From assembly GCA_002471255.1 (NCBI GenBank), contig DKPP01000002.1:275623-339622 (forward strand): a DNA stretch of 64,000 bases. The letters are read 5' to 3'. The DNA is from Akkermansiaceae bacterium UBA7331. Its GTDB lineage: Bacteria > Verrucomicrobiota > Verrucomicrobiia > Verrucomicrobiales > Akkermansiaceae. Below the pieces are notes generated by a model. It worked only from the letters and a program-made list of their open reading frames with translations, searched no databases and was not told where the DNA came from. A program made the translations under genes and the position numbers. Of the stretch, positions 45,696 through 53,395 are shown one piece after another. Positions within the stretch are counted from its first letter, which is position 1. Every line of letters starts with the position of its first letter.

Positions 45696-45729
45696 CCCCT
45701 AGTACCCATTATGCTCTGGATACTAGGGG
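45696..45729 (-). terminator. Hairpin downstream of the 45773 gene
   Basis: Perfect 9-bp arms 45696-45704 and 45721-45729 with a 16-nt loop, followed on the minus strand by an AAATTTT stretch; weak T-tract. Confidence 0.6.
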
Positions 45730-45772
45730 GGATTATTTAATATTCAAATTTTAAATATATTTTGATTAATAA

Positions 45773-46522
45773 TTATCTAATTAGAAAAACAAAATAATTA
45801 TATAACATAATCATTCCTAAAATTAGTGTTAAATAGTAATATTTGTGAGCTATGCTAATACTAAAATATGTATCTTGATAATAATGGGGGGTAACAATTT
45901 TCGAAAGAAAGCTAAACGTGTTTACAGGAGTCAATCCTGCTAATACAGCAGCTACAGGCATTGTCATATATAATTGCATCATAATGTAATTTTCTATAAT
46001 ATCTATATTGAAAAAATTAATGATTAATAAAAATAACATAATTGATAAAATTAATATTAATACGAAAAATCTCCGCTTTGTTTTTGCGAAAAACCCGTAT
46101 TTGTTTGTCATATATTTAATTATTTCTGAGTTTTTTTCTAAATTTTCAATAAATGTTAATTGTGGGTAAAAAGCATTAATAAAATAAATACTGAAAGATA
46201 ATATGATTACAAGAAGCGAAAACAAACCCACTGACATTGCCTGTGATTTAGGTTCACTGATTGATATACAAAATATCAAAAACAACAGTAAATAGATCAA
46301 TGTTTTTGCTATATTAAATTTTTCATTGTAAATATTAACTAGACAAAGATCATTTCGTGTTTTGCTTATTTTAGGGATAACCAGCTCTTTATTAAAAAAA
46401 CCAAATATTTTATCAATGTTTTTTACATCATCATTCACGGTTTTTCCTGGGTATACCTTCACAATTTCTCCATCTTCAAATATCACTTTGATAGGGAAAA
46501 TATCGCAATTTCTTATAATCAT
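45773..46522 (-). CDS. Membrane protein, candidate immunity protein
   Basis: 249 residues. A soluble N-terminal part (IRNCDIFPIKVIFEDGEIVKVYPGKTV) precedes about five membrane helices (about 77-95, 98-118, 150-170, 180-200, 225-245). No family recognised. Its start lies 11 nt after the end of a toxin-like reading frame (46534-46890), the classic toxin-immunity spacing. Confidence 0.6.
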   Translation of the reverse strand: MIIRNCDIFPIKVIFEDGEIVKVYPGKTVNDDVKNIDKIFGFFNKELVIPKISKTRNDLCLVNIYNEKFNIAKTLIYLLLFLIFCISISEPKSQAMSVGLFSLLVIILSFSIYFINAFYPQLTFIENLEKNSEIIKYMTNKYGFFAKTKRRFFVLILILSIMLFLLIINFFNIDIIENYIMMQLYMTMPVAAVLAGLTPVNTFSFLSKIVTPHYYQDTYFSISIAHKYYYLTLILGMIMLYNYFVFLIR

Positions 46523-46533
46523 ATTTGTATTTT

Positions 46534-46890
46534 TTATCTAGGCCATGTTGCTTCAGCACCAACACCAACATTAATATTATTTCTACCGAAACTACGTTGA
46601 TACAAATAAGAAGGTTCTCCTTTCACTCATTTAATGTCAAGGTAATATTTTTTTGTTGCTTTATCACATTTGCATATGATTGAAACCTTTATTGGCTCTC
46701 CGATATAATCGGTGATGAAGTCCATAAGTAGTGATTTATTTATCAAGTTAAATTCACAAAAATACAGAAGCCCCATAAATAAGTTGAGCATGGAGGAACG
46801 TATTCTTACTATGCCCGTAATTTTTAATCGCATTTTTAGAACAAACAAATCATCCGCACTTCTCAATGCAAATGTTGGCATGTAGATCAT
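46534..46890 (-). pseudogene. Toxin-like reading frame interrupted by TGA
   Basis: One continuous frame: 87 codons (MIYMPTFALRSADDLFVLK ... CDKATKKYYLDIK), a TGA at 46627-46629, then 30 more codons (VKGEPSYLYQRSFGRNN ... GVGAEATWPR) to a TAA at 46534. The downstream part keeps coding character and ends 11 nt before the membrane gene. Best read as a toxin tip with a premature stop; alternatively an 87-residue protein. Confidence 0.45.
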
Positions 46891-47255
46891 TTTCCTATAA
46901 AAACTTCATGTTTCCCTCAATGTAAGCATGATGGGTTCAGTTTTGTGATCATTATTTCAGACAGGCTTTATACTATTCAAGCGGACAAACTCGCGTGCTG
47001 AAAATTAAATTCAGACGATATAGTTGTTTGAACAGTAATAATTTATTTCGATAGCCTTTTGAAGGATTAGAAGATAAAAAACGAAATTGTCAAAACTTCA
47101 GAACTATGATTGCTCGACAAGTTTCTTTAGGTGTTTCCCATAAGGATGCAGTAAAGCTATTGCTTGATAAAGAGTTTTTTGTGTAGAGCATACTTAAGGA
47201 ATGACTCTTAAAAAAGCGTCGGGTACATTTTGACCGTTTCTACAACGTTTTCACG
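46891..47255. other. Intergenic stretch, no supported gene
   Basis: 365 nt of AT-rich sequence. A 26-codon plus-strand frame (from about 47106) is the only open reading frame of note and has no support. Confidence 0.5.
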
Positions 47256-47579
47256 TTATTCTATCATAGATATCCACCACATGTAACAGGCGAACGCTGT
47301 AAAAAGCAGGTTACCTATTAGATAAAAGATCAAGGTTAGAAAAAATCTGACCGGCTGTTTTCTTCTTTCAAAAGTAGTTCCTAATGTATTACCTAGCCTA
47401 AGCTCTCCTTTTCTCAAGCCTTTGATTGTCATCAACCAGGTCGCTATGGCGCAACTAGTGACAAAAATGGCACCTCCTAATGTGGTATGTCCACGGGAAT
47501 CCAGCCAGAATACTAGACCAAATAGAATGAGGCATGACAATATTACTGAGCAAATAATTACCGAATTGTGTTTTTTCAT
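47256..47579 (-). CDS. Two-to-three-helix membrane protein, candidate immunity protein
   Basis: 107 residues. Helices at about 8-26 (IICSVILSCLILFGLVFWL), 34-52 (LGGAIFVTSCAIATWLMTI) and 80-102 (FFLTLIFYLIGNLLFTAFACYMWW). No family recognised. Lies about 100 nt downstream of a decayed toxin-tip frame. Confidence 0.55.
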   Translation of the reverse strand: MKKHNSVIICSVILSCLILFGLVFWLDSRGHTTLGGAIFVTSCAIATWLMTIKGLRKGELRLGNTLGTTFERRKQPVRFFLTLIFYLIGNLLFTAFACYMWWISMIE

Positions 47580-47682
47580 TTTTTTCTTAAAGAAAGTGAA
47601 CTAAATAGTTAAATGAGTCAGACGCAGATACATAAGCTTGAAGTCGCGTCACTATAACAAAGGAGGAATTAACATTAAAGTT

Positions 47683-47880
47683 TCACGCCGCATTAGATGT
47701 AATAGCCCATGTCCTATTGCCGTTGACCTAAATGCCTATCCCCAGCCTTGCACCCCCTCTAATTTCAACGGAAATGGTCCCATCAAAGCCACTTTCGTCA
47801 CATGAGTTATCGTCATTCCCAAAGTTAGCAGAAATACTACCGTCAGATCCGGTTAAAAAAGGTTCTTTGCAAAATGACTC
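47683..47880 (-). pseudogene. Toxin-tip remnant with in-frame TAG
   Basis: Frame: ESFCKEPFLTGSDGSISANF, GNDDNSCDESGFDGTISVEI, RGGARLGIGI, TAG at 47728-47730, then VNGNRTWAITSNAA and TGA at 47683. Two TAA codons at 47881-47886 cut its upstream end. The continuity across TAG suggests a point-mutated C-terminal domain. Confidence 0.45.
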
Positions 47881-47901
47881 TTATTATTGACTATGAAATC
47901 A

Positions 47902-48306
47902 TTATCTACCTAGGTTAAGCCCTCTCCTTGGAATAGTAATGATAGGCCAATTAGTATCAGGCTCCTCCAATGTAATATAACAGTCATGTTTTACTACTTT
48001 TAGATTTTTCCACGGAATAACATTCGCGTCTTCGATTTCCTCCTCATAGGTCCAGTTGTTGTAGGAGATACGAAGATGCTTTACTGAAAAGGTACCACCA
48101 ATCAAAAAATTACGGACGTATGCAGCTAAGCCGATGAAAGGGATGTATTCGAGGTGATCGATGGTCCCATCGCTCAGAGTAATCTGGATTCTGTCCAAAT
48201 GATATTCTTCCTTACTCCAAGCGTTTACCAGTAGGCAAAAGAGAACTTGTACACAGTATAGGAGCGGTATAACTAAAATAATTATTCTAATGTATCGAGT
48301 CTTCAT
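47902..48306 (-). CDS. Small membrane-anchored protein, candidate immunity protein
   Basis: 134 residues with an N-terminal anchor (YIRIIILVIPLLYCVQVLFCLLV) and a soluble beta-rich domain (HLDRIQITLSDGTIDHLEYIPF ... WPIITIPRRGLNLGR). No family recognised. It starts 15 nt after the stop of a decayed toxin frame (48322). Confidence 0.6.
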   Translation of the reverse strand: MKTRYIRIIILVIPLLYCVQVLFCLLVNAWSKEEYHLDRIQITLSDGTIDHLEYIPFIGLAAYVRNFLIGGTFSVKHLRISYNNWTYEEEIEDANVIPWKNLKVVKHDCYITLEEPDTNWPIITIPRRGLNLGR

Positions 48307-48321
48307 AAGTATTCTTGTAAA

Positions 48322-48650
48322 TTAACGGCAAAAACGTGATAACCGGATTTCTGTAATCTTGTGCTTATTCTTAGCCCATTGATCTTTACCTAAGCTATCA
48401 AGAATTGTCCGTTTGAGCTCTTTGTAAACATTTAATGCGACATTGTCGACTTTTATTTCAGCTTTAGTTTCTTGCCCCTAGCGTTGCTATTGGGCGTCAA
48501 TACATGTTCTATTTTTTCTGTAACCTTAAGGACTAAATTATCCCACTACCCATGTTCTAGCGTATTTCGCTGATCATCGGTTTGATGCAGGATCATGCTA
48601 TGTGCATTGATTGTGAGCAAATTATGCATGGCAATGCTAAGCAGAGCCAT
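48322..48650 (-). pseudogene. Toxin-tip remnant with in-frame TAG and a frameshift
   Basis: Starts MALLSIAMHNLLTINAHSMI and LHQTDDQRNTLEHG, then TAG at 48546-48548, continues in frame WDNLVLKVTEKIEHVLTPNS, then coding character switches frame to ETKAEIKVDNVALNVYKELK and RTILDSLGKDQWAKNKHKIT, ending SRFCR at 48322. The position directly before the immunity-like gene and three consecutive coding stretches support a broken toxin. Confidence 0.55.
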
Positions 48651-48689
48651 TGTCGTGTTGTTTTGATTATCTCACCAACGATGAATAAG

Positions 48690-48727
48690 AAAAATCCCCC
48701 AATTATTTGATATGGAAATGATTGGGG
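48690..48727 (-). terminator. Rho-independent terminator inside the array
   Basis: Arms 48697-48703 and 48721-48727; on the minus strand followed by GGATTTTTC. It ends the module that begins with C-family copy 2. Confidence 0.75.
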
Positions 48728-48807
48728 TATAGGATCTATTTGAGATTAATATTTTTTCTTATACAAATTTTTTCAATCGCAAAGTAATTCATTTGAAGAG
48801 GTCATGG

Positions 48808-48935
48808 GGGATTATCTATTTTTCCAAGAATGAGTTCTTCGACTGAAAGATGTTTTACGCATTTTTTAACATCCTCTAAGGAGTTTTCGCAGTCCAATTT
48901 ACTTCCAAGACGCCGCGTTTCTTGTCCTATTTAGG
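48808..48935 (-). pseudogene. Short open remnant before the terminator
   Basis: Minus strand encodes about 42 codons, IGQETRRLGSKLDCENSLED then VKKCVKHLSVEELILGKIDN and PP-stop, cut upstream by a TAA. It looks like the C-terminal end of a lost small protein; identity unknown. Confidence 0.3.
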
Positions 48936-48984
48936 ATAATTGTTGTGTTTTGAAGTTATTAAGTTTGCCGTAATGTAGCGGTAG

Positions 48985-49045
48985 TATATCAAGCAGCGAC
49001 AAGAATGATCTTATCGCTGCTTATCAAATAATAATCAATAAATTA
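48985..49045. repeat. Array junction hairpin, C-type variant
   Basis: Hairpin 48991-49021 and tail as at 43811, following C-family copy 2, but here no Rhs core copy follows on the minus strand. Confidence 0.7.
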
Positions 49046-49055
49046 TTATTGCTGT

Positions 49056-49562
49056 CTATTTTTTATGATAATAACCTAACAGATTCAATTCGGAATCGAA
49101 TAAAAAATAAAAAGTCTCCATTCCTTCGAAAGGTCCATTTATCGAACCTTTAGCTTGCGCCCATCTACTACGTACTGTAAATGTGTCCACATATTTAACA
49201 TCGGATTTATTATATTTTTTATTAAACCATGCAACTTTATTAAAATCTACATTCAATAATTCAACTTTACTACTTTCATTTAAACTATTGATAACATCGT
49301 CGTCAGGGGTCCAATTACTATTACTCTCTGAATGCCGACTCGTTAAAATGCGTAGCTCCCTAAGATTTTTAGGCTGTTTCCTAACAATATCCTCCATATC
49401 TGAAGTAGATAAATAATATGATCCGTATATAAAGAATGAAAGCCAAATATATACAGGAGTCAGTGCCCATGCAAAAAACCACAGTATAAAAAGAAGAGGA
49501 AATAATAGAATTAAAAACCACTTTAGTATTTTTTTAATTTTTATTTTTGTATTATTTTTCAT
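49056..49562 (-). CDS. C-family membrane protein, copy 2 (candidate immunity)
   Basis: 168 residues. The first about 50 residues (basic start and two membrane segments) and the last about 25 are almost identical to the copy at 43882, while the middle (SDMEDIVRKQPKNLRELRIL ... VDTFTVRSRWAQAKGSING) is divergent. That pattern suggests selection on the partner-binding middle part. Upstream toxin sequence is decayed. Confidence 0.65.
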   Translation of the reverse strand: MKNNTKIKIKKILKWFLILLFPLLFILWFFAWALTPVYIWLSFFIYGSYYLSTSDMEDIVRKQPKNLRELRILTSRHSESNSNWTPDDDVINSLNESSKVELLNVDFNKVAWFNKKYNKSDVKYVDTFTVRSRWAQAKGSINGPFEGMETFYFLFDSELNLLGYYHKK

Positions 49563-49835
49563 ATTTTGCTTTGTTGAGTTTTTTTCGTAACCATTTTCAG
49601 AATTTACCTAATGTATTCTCATTATCAATATTATAAATGGGTACTGTTGTCATCACTAAAGCCTTATCTGTCGGCAAAAGTGATCACATTTTTGGTATAA
49701 CGAGATGGAATTCCTCAGCTTAATTTTCTTCTATGGCTACATTAAACTGAGGTCCATTATATGCACGCTCTAAGATATTATCTTCTCGACTATGAGTAAC
49801 GTGAGTTTTTTAGCATCATTAGTCGGTTGAGAAAA
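49563..49835 (-). pseudogene. Decayed sequence upstream of C-family copy 2
   Basis: Short coding-like runs in different frames, for example THVTHSREDNILERAYNGPQ then FNVAIEEN-stop, sit where the toxin tip lies in the 44434 module. No continuous frame. Confidence 0.35.
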
Positions 49836-49890
49836 ATTTTGTAATTTTTGTCATGCGAAAGAAGAGTAAATGGGACAGGTGCCTCTTCGT

Positions 49891-50361
49891 TTATTGGGAT
49901 ATTTGACGTACGCCCTCGTATAAAACGATCGCAATGGCTGTAGAGAGGTTTAGGCTGCGTGCGCCTTCTCCGGGCATAGGGATCGTCAATGATTGGTCGC
50001 GATTTGATTCCAATAAAGATTCCGGTAAGCCTTTTGATTCGGGGCCAAAGACGAGATAATCGCCTTCTTTAAATTCAATATCCCAGTGAGGGGTATCAAC
50101 CTTGGTTGATAAATACCAGAATCTGGCATCGGGGCCTGCCGCCTTTTGTAGTTCTTCTAAACTTTCCCATACGTTTAAATCCACTTGAGACCAATAGTCC
50201 AAGCCGGTGCGGCGTATGTGTTTTTCCTCAAGACTAAAGCCTAAGGGTTTGATTAAATGTAGTCGTGATCCGGTGGAAAGCACCAATCTGCCGGCGGCTC
50301 CCGTGTTATGTGGGATTTCCGGATGATACATGACGACATTGAAGCGTGGCTGAGAACTCAT
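49891..50361 (-). CDS. trmL: tRNA (cytidine/uridine-34-2'-O)-methyltransferase
   Basis: The ATG at 50361 gives 156 residues (an in-frame upstream codon at 50397 would add 12). SPOUT fold with the trefoil-knot motifs: NTGAAGRLVLSTGSRLHLI, YLVFGPESKGLPESLL and IPMPGEGARSLNLSTAIAIVLYE. It methylates the wobble-base ribose of certain leucine tRNAs using S-adenosylmethionine. First conserved gene at the right edge of the Rhs island. Confidence 0.92.
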   Translation of the reverse strand: MSSQPRFNVVMYHPEIPHNTGAAGRLVLSTGSRLHLIKPLGFSLEEKHIRRTGLDYWSQVDLNVWESLEELQKAAGPDARFWYLSTKVDTPHWDIEFKEGDYLVFGPESKGLPESLLESNRDQSLTIPMPGEGARSLNLSTAIAIVLYEGVRQISQ

Positions 50362-50440
50362 GGGGCATATTGTTACGAAATTTATTGTCCTGTGCAAGTG
50401 AGACTTGTTTCTATATCAAAAATAAGATAGCTTGCTCGCC

Positions 50441-51004
50441 ATGAGGGATATTGTCTATTTTGACTTGGAGACTCGTCATTCTGCCGCAGAAGTGGGAGGC
50501 TGGCATAATTTGGAAGCCATGCGCATGTCCGTAGGCGTGACGTATTCTTCCGCCCTCAACGAATATAAAATTTATACGGAAGAAACCGTAGATCAACTTA
50601 TTGATCAACTTAGTAAGGCTGATTTGGTAGTTGGGTATAATCATTTGCATTTCGATTATGGGGTTTTGCAGCGCTATACCATGTGGAATATGGCTGATAT
50701 GACTCATAATCTCGATATGTGTCGTGATGTAGAAATGAGAGGGGGGATTCGCTTGAAATTAGATTCCTTAGCTGCATCATCCATCGGTTCCACTAAAACC
50801 GCCGTAGGTACGCAGGCGTTAAAGTGGTGGGCTGAGTATGTGAAAACGAATAATCCGGATGTTTTGATGGAAATTGCCCGTTATTGCTGTTTTGACGTTA
50901 AAGTGACCCGTGATGTTTATCTTTATGGTGTAGAAAATCAGTTTGTCAAATTTATCAACAAGCAAGGCGAATTGGTTGAATTACCTGTTGATTGGCAGGC
51001 ATAA
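50441..51004 (+). CDS. RNase H-fold 3'-5' exonuclease-like protein
   Basis: The ATG at 50441 gives 187 residues. DEDD-type acidic motifs are visible: YFDLETRHSAAEVGGW, VVGYNHLHFDYGVL and ARYCCFDVKVTRDVY, corresponding to ExoI, II and III of the DnaQ/YprB-like superfamily. No helicase part is attached. Probably a nuclease acting on RNA or DNA ends; substrate unknown. Divergent from trmL. Confidence 0.75.
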   Translation: MRDIVYFDLETRHSAAEVGGWHNLEAMRMSVGVTYSSALNEYKIYTEETVDQLIDQLSKADLVVGYNHLHFDYGVLQRYTMWNMADMTHNLDMCRDVEMRGGIRLKLDSLAASSIGSTKTAVGTQALKWWAEYVKTNNPDVLMEIARYCCFDVKVTRDVYLYGVENQFVKFINKQGELVELPVDWQA

Positions 51005-51033
51005 AAAAATCGCTCTCCGTATGGAAAGCGATT
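51003..51033 (-). terminator. Rho-independent terminator after smpB
   Basis: Arms 51008-51014 / 51027-51033; on the minus strand followed by a run of eight T residues (51010-51003). It lies 16 nt beyond the smpB stop and just after the convergent nuclease gene. Confidence 0.85.
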
Positions 51034-51048
51034 AGAAGGTAAGTGATC

Positions 51049-51525
51049 TTATCGTCGATTGATTCGAGCAACTTCACGTTGGGCTTCTCGTAATTCGACT
51101 CTAGCTTTGAGATCGTAGCGTTGGTCACGATGTGTTTTACCTTTACCTACGCCTAGGGCTAGTTTGACTTTGCCATTTTTCCAGTAGAGCTTGAGGGCAA
51201 CTAGAGTACAGCCTTTTTGAGCCTGTAGCTGCTCCAATTTGAAGATTTCCATTTTATGTAATAGCAATCTTCGTGATCTTTTAGGTAAATGTTGGAAAAA
51301 ATCTCCGGCTGTTTCCCATGGTTGAATGTCGCAACCATATAGGAAAACCTGACCTCTTTCCACGCGTGCAAATGAGTCGGAGATGTTGACTTTACCGGCG
51401 CGGATCGATTTTACTTCAGTTCCTTTTAATTCGATACCGCATTCATAGGTTTGAGTAATCTCATAATCGCGACGAGCTTTTTTGTTCGTCGAAATTTCAG
51501 AACTGGTAGGTTTCTTTTTTTTCAT
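51049..51525 (-). CDS. smpB: SsrA-binding protein SmpB
   Basis: 158 residues. Classic blocks: TNKKARRDYEITQTYECGIELKGTEVKSIR, NISDSFARVERGQVFLYGCDI, KRSRRLLLHKMEI and the basic tail GKGKTHRDQRYDLKARVELREAQREVAR. It binds tmRNA and delivers it to stalled ribosomes. No tmRNA gene was seen nearby. Confidence 0.96.
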   Translation of the reverse strand: MKKKKPTSSEISTNKKARRDYEITQTYECGIELKGTEVKSIRAGKVNISDSFARVERGQVFLYGCDIQPWETAGDFFQHLPKRSRRLLLHKMEIFKLEQLQAQKGCTLVALKLYWKNGKVKLALGVGKGKTHRDQRYDLKARVELREAQREVARINRR

Positions 51526-51544
51526 GCGTTAAACGATGTGAAGG

Positions 51545-51587
51545 AAGAAAAAACGCACAAGCATCCCAATCGAGGCGCTTGTGCGTT
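51545..51587 (-). terminator. Rho-independent terminator after rpoZ
   Basis: Perfect 11-bp arms 51552-51562 and 51577-51587, followed on the minus strand by TTTTTTCTTCC. Confidence 0.9.
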
Positions 51588-51606
51588 ACGAAAAATATTA
51601 GGATGA

Positions 51607-51822
51607 TTACTTAGCGCACTCGTTGTTGCATTCGCCTGTGTACTTGATTTTTCCTTCGATAATCTCAAGTAAAGCAATGTTGGCGTTGCCCATGTGTGGT
51701 GTAGTTGGCACTAATGGGGATGCTCCATTATTTAATTGAGTGACACGGCGGGAAACCACGTTAACAAGGATTTGCGGTTCAATAATGATTTTTGATGCTT
51801 TTTCTACAAGTTCAGCTTTCAT
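51607..51822 (-). CDS. rpoZ: RNA polymerase omega subunit
   Basis: 71 residues. VNVVSRRVTQLNNGASPLV followed by NIALLEIIEGKI matches the omega core (VxxAxxRAxQL...PLV...ALxEIxxG). It stabilises the beta-prime subunit. Shorter than the E. coli protein and ends in a Cys-containing tail (TGECNNECAK). Confidence 0.88.
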   Translation of the reverse strand: MKAELVEKASKIIIEPQILVNVVSRRVTQLNNGASPLVPTTPHMGNANIALLEIIEGKIKYTGECNNECAK

Positions 51823-51867
51823 GGAAAATTTTCAGTGAGTGTTACTCGATTTGTTCGGAGAACTCTC

Positions 51868-52509
51868 TTAATGCCTTTTGTTATAAAAATCAAGTTTAGA
51901 ATGCGGTCTAGCTTGAACATGACGTATCTTTTTATTGAATTGTGCCGGTATGATGAGCTTTCTGTCCTCGGTTGATAGTTCCGACCACTGACCGGGCTGC
52001 AAATCTCCTAGCTTTAATTTTCCTATGGCAGCACGCACTAATCTTAGTGTCGGGAAGCCTACGGCAGCAGTCATCTTACGCACTTGACGATTTTTTCCCT
52101 CGGTAAGAGTTAATTCTACCCATGTATCGGGAATGCTGGCTCTATATCTGATAGGAGGGTTACGGGGTGGTAAGGTAGGTGCCTCACTGAGTACCTCCGC
52201 CTGGCAGGGTAGTGTGCGATAATTTTGTATGGCGATGCCTCCACGACGTAAAGGGGCTAGATCTTGAGATTGGGGGGCTCCTTCGACTTGTACCCAATAT
52301 GTTCTTGGATGCTCGTTTTTAGGATTCAATAATAAATCGACAATCAATTTTTCATCACTTAATAGCAACAGACCCTCGGAATCGGCGTCTAATCTGCCTA
52401 TGGGGTAAACGTTTTTTGGTAGACCAAACTCTGCCAAAGTGCCATAGCGCGGGTGATCACCTGAAAATTGAGATAATATGCCAAATGGTTTATGGAATGC
52501 GATAATCAT
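51868..52509 (-). CDS. 23S rRNA pseudouridine synthase, RluE/RsuA type
   Basis: 213 residues lacking an S4 domain. The catalytic motif GRLDADSEGLLLLSDE carries the essential Asp; other blocks are FHKPFGILSQFS, YWVQVEGAP, WVELTLTEGKNRQVRKMTAAVGFPTLRLVRAAIG. Closest in layout to RluE, which modifies one uridine in 23S rRNA domain V. Confidence 0.9.
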   Translation of the reverse strand: MIIAFHKPFGILSQFSGDHPRYGTLAEFGLPKNVYPIGRLDADSEGLLLLSDEKLIVDLLLNPKNEHPRTYWVQVEGAPQSQDLAPLRRGGIAIQNYRTLPCQAEVLSEAPTLPPRNPPIRYRASIPDTWVELTLTEGKNRQVRKMTAAVGFPTLRLVRAAIGKLKLGDLQPGQWSELSTEDRKLIIPAQFNKKIRHVQARPHSKLDFYNKRH

Positions 52510-52600
52510 ATGAACCGTAGTCGTTAGGTCATATCATGAGTGATGAGTAGAAACAAGCCATGACTTGACTTAATAGTGAAGTCTTGGCACAAAGATTTGC

Positions 52601-53380
52601 ATGAAACGCTTGTTTTTGTCGGCAATCTTCGCTTTTTGTGTATTTGGCAGTATTATTGAGGCCGCTGCTCCTGCTTCGACTGTAAAATCAAAAATTGCAC
52701 AGAAGATATGGCAAAATGAATGTGCCGGCTCCGTTCAAGGTCTTGTTTCATGGAATAAAGGTGAGGATTTTCCTTCCTTGGGCATTGGCCATTTCATTTG
52801 GTTTCCTGCCGGAGTGAAAGCGAATTTTGAAGAAAGCTTCCCCGAGTTTGTACGATTTGCAAAAAGAAAAGGTGTGAAGGTGCCCGCTTTTTTTGACGGC
52901 GCGGCTCCTTGGAAAACTAGAGCCGAGTGGGCAAAAGCTGATGTGAAGGGTGGTTTAGCTTCCCAAATGCGTGCATGGTTAGCCAACCATACGGAATTAC
53001 AAGCTGATTTCATTATCGCACGGTCTCTCACCGCTTTAGAGCGAATAAAGAAACAATCCTCATCACCTCAAGAACTGGCTACTCGCTATTATGCTGTCGC
53101 TCAAACACCGAATGGCATGTATGCCCTGATCGATTACGTCAATTTTAAAGGCGAGGGGATTAATCCAAAAGAACGATATCAGGGTAAAGGCTGGGGATTG
53201 ATGCAAGTATTGGAAGAGATGCGCTCGGCTAAACCGGGTGCGGCAGCAGCAAAGGAATTTTCAGAAGCATCTAAAAGAGTTTTATCTCGTCGAGTGCAAT
53301 TAAGCCCGCCGTCCCGAGGAGAGTCTCGATGGCTAAAAGGGTGGCATAATCGATGCGATACTTATGCCAAACCAATTTAG
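52601..53380 (+). CDS. Secreted conserved protein, possibly lysozyme-like
   Basis: 259 residues with signal peptide MKRLFLSAIFAFCVFGSIIEAAA. The segment KIWQNECAGSVQGLVSWNKG then PSLGIGHFIWFPAGV resembles the Glu...GxGH arrangement of lysozyme-fold proteins, followed by a helical domain. An FNxKGEGINPKERYQGKGWGLMQVL block is also conserved-looking. A peptidoglycan-related role is possible but unproven. Confidence 0.6.
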   Translation: MKRLFLSAIFAFCVFGSIIEAAAPASTVKSKIAQKIWQNECAGSVQGLVSWNKGEDFPSLGIGHFIWFPAGVKANFEESFPEFVRFAKRKGVKVPAFFDGAAPWKTRAEWAKADVKGGLASQMRAWLANHTELQADFIIARSLTALERIKKQSSSPQELATRYYAVAQTPNGMYALIDYVNFKGEGINPKERYQGKGWGLMQVLEEMRSAKPGAAAAKEFSEASKRVLSRRVQLSPPSRGESRWLKGWHNRCDTYAKPI

Positions 53381-53395
53381 TGTCGATATCATCCA

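Noticed and set aside
47106..47187. 26-codon plus-strand frame (MIARQVSLGVSHKDAVKLLL...)
   Set aside because: Very short, no ribosome binding site, no recognisable homology, opposite in direction to the array.
46534..48650. Stop-codon recoding as an explanation for the in-frame stops in toxin-like frames
   Set aside because: Both TGA and TAG are involved and frameshifts occur nearby, while core genes end normally at TAA, TAG and TGA; decay explains it better.
35830..49045. Repeated junctions as a CRISPR array
   Set aside because: Repeats are long, widely and irregularly spaced, include coding sequence and have no regular spacers or cas genes.
34316..49835. Insertion sequence or prophage as the source of the island
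   Set aside because: No transposase, integrase or phage structural gene and no terminal repeats were seen; repeats are explained by Rhs module duplication.
51049..51525. tmRNA gene near smpB
   Set aside because: No tRNA-like ends or tag-coding frame found in the flanking sequence.
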